Shown one piece after another: positions 7,713 to 12,872 of a stretch of DNA of 14,585 nt (positions within the stretch are counted from its first letter, which is position 1; every line of letters starts with the position of its first letter). Source of the stretch: CAZDYP01 sp964509505. GTDB lineage: Bacteria > Chloroflexota > Anaerolineae > JACRMK01. The stretch is from positions 1 to 14,585 of the forward strand of contig CAZDYP010000145.1 of assembly GCA_964509505.1 (NCBI GenBank). The letters are read 5' to 3'. A model generated the notes under the pieces. It searched no databases and was not told where the DNA came from. It saw only the letters and a program-made list of their open reading frames with translations. A program made the position numbers and the translations under genes.

Positions 7713-8449
7713 TCATTGGTCACTGCTTTGCGTTGGCTCGATGAACGAGATGAGCGGTTCGACTTCGGCGTAGGTTGGCTCGGGCGCATCAAGCGCAGGC
7801 TCGATGAAGATGTCGCCAAACCGTTCGTTTTGAACGACGGCGAGTTTGCGTTGCTTGAGCAGCTCCAAGACGGCAAGGAATGAGACGATGATCTCAATGC
7901 GCGTTGCCATGCGACGCAGCCAACCGCGAAAACTGAAACGCTCGCCCAGCTCTAAACGCTCTTGCAATTCGAGCATCTTGTCTTTGATGGTGAACACCAA
8001 CGGCGCAAGCACTGTGCCTACAGGCGCGCGGCGGCGTTCTTCCAAGATGCGCCGCACTATCTCCGCCAAGTCTTGCAATGAGACGTGCGAGAAGTCGAGA
8101 CGCTTTTCGAGTTTGGGGCGCGGCGCGATGCGTTGATACGAGCGCAAGCCTTCGCCTTCACGCTCGCGCAGTTGCAGCGCAACTTGCTTGAAGTGTTTGT
8201 AGGCGAGCAGTTGTCGCACGAGCTCGTCACCGACATCTTCTTCAAGTTCCTCTTCGGGCAGCCCCGGCGGTGATTGAGGTAACAACAAGCGCGACTTGAT
8301 GAACAACAGCTTCGATGCGACGACGATGAAATCTGCCAATTCGCCAACGTGAGCGCGTTGCATGACCGTGAGATATTGCAGATACTCAGCGGTGACTTTC
8401 GCCAGCGAGACCTTCGTGATGTCGAGCTCGGCGCGCTCGATGAGGTGCA
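7713..8449 (-). CDS. scpA: Segregation and condensation protein A (N-terminus lost in assembly gap)
   Basis: About 245 residues of ScpA are readable. ScpA is the kleisin that bridges Smc and ScpB in the bacterial chromosome-condensation complex. The sequence starts at HLIERAELDITKVSLAKVTA, which in ScpA directly follows the N-terminal FEGPLDLLL segment. It continues through ADFIVVASKLLFIKSRLLLP, an acidic stretch (LPEEELEEDVGDE), RPKLEKRLDFSHVSLQDL, and the C-terminal winged-helix part FLAVLELLKQRKLAVVQNE that contacts Smc. The missing 5' part is only about 20-25 codons by comparison with the family, so it should lie within the Ns. The real start codon cannot be seen. A promoter candidate on the far side of the gap reads into it. 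scpB, often adjacent in other genomes, is not in the window. The gene is convergent with GH4 and divergent from the TlpA-like gene. Confidence 0.92.
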
Positions 8450-8549
8450 NNNNNNNNNNNNNNNNNNNNNNNNNNNNNNNNNNNNNNNNNNNNNNNNNNN
8501 NNNNNNNNNNNNNNNNNNNNNNNNNNNNNNNNNNNNNNNNNNNNNNNNN
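8450..8549. other. Assembly gap, exactly 100 Ns
   Basis: A run of 100 unresolved bases, the usual placeholder for a gap of unknown length. It removes the scpA start and ribosome binding site, and possibly the -35 region of the divergent TlpA-like gene. Any reading frame drawn across it is artificial. Confidence 0.99.
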
Positions 8550-8565
8550 TTGGAGACGCGCCGCG

Positions 8566-8594
8566 ATTATAGGCGAGAAGGGAGGGTCAAGCAA
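8566..8594 (-). promoter_or_regulatory. Promoter candidate reading into scpA
   Basis: On the minus strand a perfect TATAAT (plus 8566-8571) is preceded, after exactly 17 nt, by TTGCTT (plus 8589-8594). The latter is a weak -35 with three of six matches. A better -35 hexamer, TTGACC, is present but only 13 nt away. Transcription would start near 8559 and run through the gap into scpA. The site overlaps the ribosome binding region of the divergent TlpA-like gene. Confidence 0.55.
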
Positions 8595-8595
8595 G

Positions 8596-9624
8596 ATGAA
8601 AAAATTTTTGATCATCACGTTATGGGTGAGTTGTTTGGTGACAGGGTGCGCGTTGTTGGAACTCACGTCGTCCACGCAATCTGACCCATCTACCTCAAGC
8701 GCCACACAAACGACGCCAACATTATCCAATGTGGTCGCGTCGGTCAATGGCGTGGCGCTGACGCGCGCCGATTTGAACAAGCGCATGGCGCTGGTGCAAT
8801 TGGCAACGTGGCTCAACACGGGCGGTTCAATGAACGACCTTGAAGAAGATAGCATCGTGACCCAATGGATTGATGCAGAGGTGATGGCGCAGGCGGCAGC
8901 GAAAGCGAACGTCACCGCGAGCGAAGATGAAGCGCAACAAGAGATTGCGCGCCTGTTGAACTGGGCGAAGTTGGACGAGACCGACTTGCTCCGTCAGTTG
9001 AACGTCGTCGGCGTGGCGCGCGAAGATTTGGTGCGCTATCAACAGCGCGCGCTCACTATCCAAAAATTCACCGCGCAGCACATTCTTGCCGACGTCTCAT
9101 CGGAATCGGAGAAGTTGAGCAAGCTCAGCACGTGGCTGACGGTGGCGCGCGCCTCAGCGAAAATCGAAAAGCCCAATCAACAGACGGGTCCCAAAACGAC
9201 GGGCGTCTATGCCGGCGCCATTGCGCCTGACTTTCGGTTGACGACGTTGGACGGCAAAGAGCTGAGTCTGCACGCGCAACGCGGCAAAGCCGTCGTCATC
9301 AATTTCTGGGCAACGTGGTGCGGGCCGTGCCGCAGCGAGATGCCCGCCTTACAGAAGACTGCCGAAGAATATGCGGAGCAAGGGATGTTGCTGTGGGGTG
9401 TGGACGTGGGCGAGCCGTCCGACTTGGTGCAGAGTTTCGTCAACGAGCTCGGTCTCACCTTCCCGCTGCTGCTCGACCGCGATTCCAAAGTCTCACGGCA
9501 ATATCGCGTCTTCGGTTTGCCGACGACGGTGTTCGTCAAGCGTGATGGCGTCATCAGCGATGTGGCAATTGGCGCGATGGATAAGGCGACGTTGGACAAG
9601 TATGTGACGCGGGTGATGAAGTGA
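8596..9624 (+). CDS. Lipoprotein with SurA-like N-domain fused to TlpA/ResA thioredoxin
   Basis: A 342-residue exported protein. Residues 1-18 form a short lipoprotein signal (KK, hydrophobic core, lipobox VTGC with C18), followed by a Ser/Thr-rich linker to about 45. Residues 46-165 resemble the SurA/PrsA chaperone N-domain (ASVNGVALTRADLNKRM, helices, DEAQQEIARLL). LSTWLTVARASAKIE (177-191) resembles the closing helix of such proteins, but no rotamase domain lies between. Residues 205-342 are a TlpA/ResA-type thioredoxin: IAPDFRLTTLDG, FWATWCGPC (active C242, C245) and cis-proline P309 in FGLPTT. It probably acts outside the membrane as a thiol-disulfide reductant or folding factor. GGAGG at 8581-8585, 10 nt upstream, supports the ATG at 8596. 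Frames extending into the Ns are artefacts. The partner substrate is unknown. Confidence 0.9.
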   Translation: MKKFLIITLWVSCLVTGCALLELTSSTQSDPSTSSATQTTPTLSNVVASVNGVALTRADLNKRMALVQLATWLNTGGSMNDLEEDSIVTQWIDAEVMAQAAAKANVTASEDEAQQEIARLLNWAKLDETDLLRQLNVVGVAREDLVRYQQRALTIQKFTAQHILADVSSESEKLSKLSTWLTVARASAKIEKPNQQTGPKTTGVYAGAIAPDFRLTTLDGKELSLHAQRGKAVVINFWATWCGPCRSEMPALQKTAEEYAEQGMLLWGVDVGEPSDLVQSFVNELGLTFPLLLDRDSKVSRQYRVFGLPTTVFVKRDGVISDVAIGAMDKATLDKYVTRVMK

Positions 9625-9645
9625 TGAGTAATGAGTAATTGGTAA
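9625..9645 (+). repeat. Three tandem heptamers right after a stop codon
   Basis: TGAGTAA, TGAGTAA and TTGGTAA follow the TGA of the TlpA-like gene with no gap. The same family continues on the far side of the inverted-repeat element as TTAGTAA (9804-9810) and TTGGTGT (9811-9817), so the array appears to have been split by that element. Confidence 0.75.
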
Positions 9646-9806
9646 TTAACGTGAATTCGGGATAAGGTTGCGGACGATTGAAAATCGCGCCGACTCACTG
9701 CGAAACGCGCCTGCGCGAGTTCAGTTCCAGCCGACGGCGGTCGGCTTGGCGCGGCGGGGCGCGCGCATTGCCTTCGCTGTGGCTTATCCCGCATTGACGT
9801 TAATTA
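9643..9806. mobile_element. 164-bp MITE-like element with 24-bp terminal inverted repeats
   Basis: The ends at 9643-9666 and 9783-9806 are inverted copies matching at 22 of 24 positions. They begin TAATTAACGT and finish in the shared core CGGGATAAG; the mismatches are at positions 11 and 15 of the repeat. The 8-bp sequence GTAATTGG flanks both sides (9635-9642 and 9807-9814), as expected for a target-site duplication. Because TTAA and AATT palindromes occur at the ends, shorter boundaries with 4-bp duplications are also possible. The interior holds no credible coding frame but does hold a perfect 7-bp hairpin, AGCCGAC/GTCGGCT (9729-9746). It looks like a non-autonomous transposon derivative. 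I do not recognise the parent family. Confidence 0.72.
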
Positions 9807-9845
9807 GTAATTGGTGTCCCATGAGATCGCCAATTGAGTGTACTG

Positions 9846-9860
9846 AGACCTGACAGGTCT
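9846..9860. repeat. Short palindrome AGACCTG-A-CAGGTCT
   Basis: A perfect 7-bp inverted repeat around a single base, just downstream of the dgt stop codon. No T-run follows on either strand, so it is not a standard intrinsic terminator. Near-contiguous arms of this kind suit a dimeric protein site or a small dispersed repeat. Confidence 0.4.
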
Positions 9861-9867
9861 GCCCGCT

Positions 9868-11013
9868 CTAGACCCGCTCAAACGGATGGAACAACCTCGC
9901 ATACTCCTGCATCGCATAACGATCCGTCATGCCTGCGATGTAGTCGCAAACGACGCGCTGCGCGGAAGACGCGGGGATTCGCTTCTGCGTTGTGTGGGGC
10001 AGCATCTGCGGCTCGGAGACATACGCCTCGAACAAATCGGACAGAATGCGGTGCGCCTTGAACGACATCCGCATCACGCGATACTGCCGATACAGATTCT
10101 TGTAAAGAAATGCCTTCAGCTCTTTGTTCTTGGGCAATATCGCCTTCGAGTAGCGCGCCAATTTCGCGGGTTGCTGGCGGATGTCATCCAGTGTTGCGAT
10201 GTGGTTGGCTTCGAGCTGCCGCAGCGTCTCGTCAATCACATCGCTGACGAGCTGGTTCAACAGATGACGAATGAGGCGATGCCGTGCCATGTCGGTGAAC
10301 TCGCCCTTGTGATTGAGCGCGCTCAACGCCTCATCCCATAATGCCACGCCTGTCAACTGGTTGGGCGTCAACATCCCTGAGCGCAAACCGTCGTCGAGGT
10401 CGTGCGTCGTGTATGCGATTTCGTCGGCGAAATTCACGAGCTGCGCTTCGAGCGTCGGTTGCCAAGCAGGTTCGTAGCCCGTCGCATCAGATTGGTCGTA
10501 GCTCGTCTCGTGTTTGATGATGCCTTCACGAAATTCCCACGTCAGATTCAAGCCGCGATAATCGTCGTAGCGTTCTTCCAACTCGGTCACGATACGTAAG
10601 GTTTGGGTGTTGTGATTGAAACCGCCATGCCCTTGCATCAGTTTATTGAGAATCTCTTCCCCTGCATGACCGAATGGTGTATGCCCCAAGTCGTGGGCGA
10701 GCGCGATGCCCTCTGCCAAGTCCTCGTTGCAACGTAAGGCGCGCGCCAACGTCCGCGCAATTTGCGCGACTTCAATCGTATGGGTTAAGCGCGTGCGATA
10801 GTAGTCGCCCTCTGTGTTGACGAACACCTGTGTCTTGTATTCGAGTCGTCGGAACGCCGTCGTGTGAATGATGCGATCACGATCACGCTGAAACGCCGTG
10901 CGATAGGGCGGCTCTTCGTCGGGATACGCGCGCCCGCGCGTGTGACGACTCTTCATGGCATAGCTCGCCAATGTCTTTAGTTCCAATTCCTCGAGATACG
11001 TGCGAGTCGGCAT
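9868..11013 (-). CDS. dgt: Deoxyguanosinetriphosphate triphosphohydrolase-like protein
   Basis: A 381-residue HD-domain protein of the dGTPase family, which cleaves dNTPs to deoxynucleoside and triphosphate and helps balance nucleotide pools. The N-terminal block SRHTRGRAYPDEEPPYRT and FQRDRDRIIHTTAFRRLEYK is characteristic. The metal-binding HD set is complete: H78 (RLTHTIEV), H107-D108 (ALAHDLGHTPFGHAGEE) and D197 (VNFADEIAYTTHDLDDGL). The GFNHNTQTLRIVT block is also conserved. The size fits the shorter bacterial dGTPase-like group rather than the roughly 500-residue E. coli enzyme, so nucleotide preference may be broader. AGGAG on the minus strand (plus 11020-11024) lies 6 nt before the ATG. 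That site is inside a perfect hairpin that also covers the first bases of the start codon. Cytoplasmic. Confidence 0.93.
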   Translation of the reverse strand: MPTRTYLEELELKTLASYAMKSRHTRGRAYPDEEPPYRTAFQRDRDRIIHTTAFRRLEYKTQVFVNTEGDYYRTRLTHTIEVAQIARTLARALRCNEDLAEGIALAHDLGHTPFGHAGEEILNKLMQGHGGFNHNTQTLRIVTELEERYDDYRGLNLTWEFREGIIKHETSYDQSDATGYEPAWQPTLEAQLVNFADEIAYTTHDLDDGLRSGMLTPNQLTGVALWDEALSALNHKGEFTDMARHRLIRHLLNQLVSDVIDETLRQLEANHIATLDDIRQQPAKLARYSKAILPKNKELKAFLYKNLYRQYRVMRMSFKAHRILSDLFEAYVSEPQMLPHTTQKRIPASSAQRVVCDYIAGMTDRYAMQEYARLFHPFERV

Positions 11014-11030
11014 AGTTAGCTCCTAACTAT
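11012..11030 (-). promoter_or_regulatory. Hairpin enclosing the dgt ribosome binding site and start codon
   Basis: On the minus strand ATAGTTAG (plus 11023-11030) pairs perfectly with CTAACTAT (plus 11012-11019) around the loop GAG. The Shine-Dalgarno AGGAG is formed by the last stem bases plus the loop. The A and T of the start codon close the stem. When folded in mRNA this would hide the initiation region. The stem is AT-rich (two G/C pairs of eight), so it would be only moderately stable. Confidence 0.5.
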
Positions 11031-11066
11031 CAAAGGGCTCTACCGCCTTGCGTGTCACATGGCTCG

Positions 11067-11123
11067 CGCGGGACTCCCGTTGGTCGCACATCCCGCGTCC
11101 AACGGCGGATGTGTCCATCCGCC
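11067..11123. repeat. Dense cluster of overlapping inverted repeats upstream of dgt
   Basis: CGCGGGA (11067-11073) pairs with TCCCGCG (11091-11097), and CCGTTGG (11077-11083) pairs with CCAACGG (11099-11105). Their order is A-B-A'-B', the topology of a pseudoknot. A perfect 8-bp hairpin, GGCGGATG / CATCCGCC with loop TGTC, follows at 11104-11123. There is no T-run, so it is not an intrinsic terminator. It may be a repetitive palindromic element or a structured leader of dgt on the minus strand. The rest of the 11031-11183 gap shows nothing I recognise. Confidence 0.5.
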
Positions 11124-11183
11124 TTGAGCGTTCTACCTTAAAGCCAGCAGAGCCTATAAAAGAACAGAGTAAAAGTAATGGGC

Positions 11184-11211
11184 TTACTCGTTACTCATGA
11201 CTTTTTACTCA
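11184..11211 (-). repeat. Tandem heptamers TGAGTAA after the stop of the small gene
   Basis: On the plus strand the units are TTACTCG (11184), TTACTCA (11191), TGACTTT (11198) and TTACTCA (11205). In the sense of the upstream gene this reads TGAGTAA, AAAGTCA, TGAGTAA, CGAGTAA, beginning 3 nt after its stop codon. The unit is identical to that at 9625 and has the same orientation relative to the gene it follows. Confidence 0.75.
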
Positions 11212-11214
11212 CCC

Positions 11215-11631
11215 TCACTCAAAGTCAAACGCATCCAGCAAATCGTGTTGCGCTAATTTGTCCGCTTGGTCAAGGCGTGTCTTGCATACGGTCAAGTCGA
11301 GCACTTCCATTTGCTTGACGTGTGTTTTGGTCTGTGACACCAGACCGCGAATCAAATCCAGCAGTTTGTCAGGCGGCACCGCGGGCGCGCGCAAGAACCC
11401 AATTTGCCACTCGCGCTGCGCATCGGCTTCGTACTGATAGGCGATGAGCTCCAACATGCCATCTGCCTTTTCTTTGGTAAGGATACGGTAATCGCGCGTG
11501 AAGGTTTTCGTCGTTGCGCGATCGTGGATGATGAAAACTTTATGGACGCGCTCATTTTTTGCGATCTGAAAGATACTGATGGGGCGTTTGGACTCAGGCA
11601 CGCCCAGTTTGGGTTCGAGGCTGTTTGACAT
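11215..11631 (-). CDS. Uncharacterised 138-residue protein
   Basis: I do not recognise this protein. It starts MSNSLEPKLGVPESKRPIS and has an alternating strand-like region (KVFIIHDRATTKTFTRDYRIL). This is followed by charged helical segments (KADGMLELIAYQYEADAQRE, DKLLDLIRGLVSQ) and an acidic C-terminus ending DAFDFE. There is one Cys (VCKTR), no signal peptide and no membrane segment, so it is probably a soluble cytoplasmic protein. No Shine-Dalgarno precedes the ATG. Instead a good promoter is placed so that transcription should begin at or within a base or two of the ATG, which fits leaderless translation. Longer in-frame starts (to 11715) would overlap the promoter and are less likely. 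It stands alone, divergent from the ABC transporter genes. Composition resembles its neighbours. Confidence 0.7.
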   Translation of the reverse strand: MSNSLEPKLGVPESKRPISIFQIAKNERVHKVFIIHDRATTKTFTRDYRILTKEKADGMLELIAYQYEADAQREWQIGFLRAPAVPPDKLLDLIRGLVSQTKTHVKQMEVLDLTVCKTRLDQADKLAQHDLLDAFDFE

Positions 11632-11637
11632 GCGCGC

Positions 11638-11666
11638 AGTGTAACCGACGCATGGGGAAATGTCAA
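11638..11666 (-). promoter_or_regulatory. Strong promoter for the small uncharacterised gene
   Basis: On the minus strand a perfect TTGACA (plus 11661-11666), a 17-nt spacer and TACACT (plus 11638-11643, four of six matches) are seen. The seventh base after the -10 element is the A of the ATG at 11631, so the transcript is predicted to have no leader. Confidence 0.75.
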
Positions 11667-11681
11667 TCAAAAATCCACCCA

Positions 11682-11703
11682 CCATCCATCTTTTGGTGGA
11701 TGG
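11682..11703. repeat. Inverted repeat CCATCCA/TGGATGG upstream of the small-gene promoter
   Basis: CCATCCA (11682-11688) and TGGATGG (11697-11703) are perfect 7-bp arms with an 8-nt loop, about 15 nt upstream of the -35 box at 11661-11666. An alternative pairing uses CCACC/GGTGG. It lies in the divergent intergenic region, so it could be an operator. Confidence 0.4.
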
Positions 11704-11769
11704 CAAGTCGCACACAATTCGCTATACTGACGGTAGGACAGGTGGAGTCTATACGCCACAAACGCGGTG

Positions 11770-11778
11770 TGTTATAAT
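11770..11778 (+). promoter_or_regulatory. Extended -10 promoter for the ABC exporter genes
   Basis: TGTTATAAT is an exact extended -10 motif (TGnTATAAT). No good -35 hexamer sits 17 nt upstream, which is normal for extended -10 promoters. Transcription from about 11785 gives a leader of roughly 69 nt that contains the 13-bp inverted repeat at 11806-11836. Confidence 0.6.
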
Positions 11779-11805
11779 TTTCGTTGGTATAAATTCGTAG
11801 ATTGG

Positions 11806-11836
11806 GTGTAGGGTAAGTGTGCAACTTGCCCTACAC
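11806..11836. repeat. Inverted repeat of the GTGTAGGG family in the exporter leader
   Basis: GTGTAGGGTAAGT (11806-11818) pairs with ACTTGCCCTACAC (11824-11836) over 13 positions with a single T-G wobble and a loop of five. No T-run follows, so it is unlikely to terminate transcription. It ends 6 nt before the AGGA ribosome binding site at 11843. A related, longer copy lies at 14434-14489, so it appears to be a dispersed repeat. Confidence 0.8.
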
Positions 11837-11853
11837 TTCCATAGGATGCGCTT

Positions 11854-12768
11854 ATGCTGATTGAAGCAGAAAACCTGGTCAAACAATTTGGCGACTTCAC
11901 CGCCGTCAATGGTTTGAACCTCACGTTGGCGGAGGGTGAAATCCTTGCGTTACTTGGGCCCAACGGCGCAGGCAAGACGACGACCGTGCGGATGCTCGCG
12001 TCTATCTTGCAGCCGACCCGCGGCACGGCGCGCGTCGCAGGTTATGATGTCGTGCGCGACGCGCAACAAGTGCGTCACGCCGTCGGCTTGCTCACCGAGT
12101 TCCCCGGCTTGTACCTCCGCATGAACGCCGTCGAGTATCTTGACTTCTTCGGCGAGTTGCAGCGCATGGACAAAGCCACCTGCCGTCAACGCGCCGACGA
12201 GCTCTTGCGACGTTTTGGCTTATGGGAAGCGCGCGCGCGGCGTATGGGCAGCTACTCGAAAGGGATGCGACAGAAAGCGGCGATTGCGCGCGCGATGCTG
12301 CACAATCCGCGCATCCTCTTTCTCGACGAGCCAACCTCGGCAATGGATCCCTTCAGCGCCAAACAAGTGCGCGATGCCGTGCTGGACTTGCGCGCGCAAG
12401 GTCGCACCATCTTGCTTTGCACACACAACCTCAACGAAGCCGAACAGCTCGCCGACCGCATCGCCATCATCCGACGTGGACACATCATCGCCAACGGCAC
12501 TGCGAAAGAGCTCAAGCGGCAGCTTTTGGGCGACCCTGTAATGGAAGTGCGACTCATCGGCGAGCTCGATGGGCTGTTGCCACGTCTCGGCGCTGAGCTC
12601 AACATCGTCGAGCGCGGCGCGAATTGGTTCCGCTATCGCACGACCAAACCCGAAAGCGAAAACCCCGCCTTGCTCAAACGTCTCACTGAACTCTCACAGC
12701 CCGTGCTAACGCTCAGCGAAGTTGAGCGCAGTCTCGAAGATGTGTATTTGAAAATCGTTCAATCGTAA
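11854..12768 (+). CDS. ABC-2 type exporter ATP-binding protein
   Basis: A 304-residue ATPase of the ABC-2 (NatA/drug export-like) class. Walker A GPNGAGKTT is at 35-43 (K41), the signature SYSKGMRQK at 133-141 (the usual ABC-2 variant of LSGGQ), and Walker B ILFLDEP at 154-160 (catalytic E159). The TSAMDP D-loop follows, and the switch His is H191 in CTHNLNEAEQLAD. The C-terminal 80 residues after the nucleotide-binding domain (EVRLIGELDGLLPRL, LSEVERSLEDVYLKI) are typical of this class. It powers the permease encoded 104 nt downstream on the same strand. The transported substrate is unknown. AGGA at 11843-11846 lies 7 nt before the ATG. An extended -10 promoter and an inverted-repeat leader precede the gene. 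Confidence 0.95.
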   Translation: MLIEAENLVKQFGDFTAVNGLNLTLAEGEILALLGPNGAGKTTTVRMLASILQPTRGTARVAGYDVVRDAQQVRHAVGLLTEFPGLYLRMNAVEYLDFFGELQRMDKATCRQRADELLRRFGLWEARARRMGSYSKGMRQKAAIARAMLHNPRILFLDEPTSAMDPFSAKQVRDAVLDLRAQGRTILLCTHNLNEAEQLADRIAIIRRGHIIANGTAKELKRQLLGDPVMEVRLIGELDGLLPRLGAELNIVERGANWFRYRTTKPESENPALLKRLTELSQPVLTLSEVERSLEDVYLKIVQS

Positions 12769-12821
12769 CAATCAAGGAGCTTAGGGGGAAATAAAGGGTA
12801 TGACCGCGCAATGCAATTCCA

Positions 12822-12861
12822 TTTATTTCCTCCAATTTCTCCTGATTTCCCTTGATTCCCC
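12822..12861. repeat. Four degenerate 10-nt tandem units between exporter genes
   Basis: ATTTCC-type cores recur every ten bases: units TTTATTTCCT, CCAATTTCTC, CTGATTTCCC and TTGATTCCCC. The left part of the same gap holds complementary sequence, such as GGGGAAATAAAGG near 12784 and AATCAAGG at 12770-12777 matching CCTTGATT at 12850-12857. The 104-nt gap could therefore fold into an imperfect long hairpin between the ATPase and permease genes. Confidence 0.6.
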
Positions 12862-12872
12862 AAGAGGTCGCT

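Noticed and set aside
8362..8595. Extension of the TlpA-like frame upstream through the Ns
   Set aside because: It runs through the gap and opposite scpA. The lipoprotein signal and GGAGG place the start at 8596.
9668..9853. 61-codon frame inside and past the inverted-repeat element
   Set aside because: It crosses the right terminal repeat and the flanking duplication, has no ribosome binding site, and resembles no transposase.
9846..9860. Palindrome AGACCTG-A-CAGGTCT as a dgt terminator
   Set aside because: It has a one-base loop and no T-run on the minus strand.
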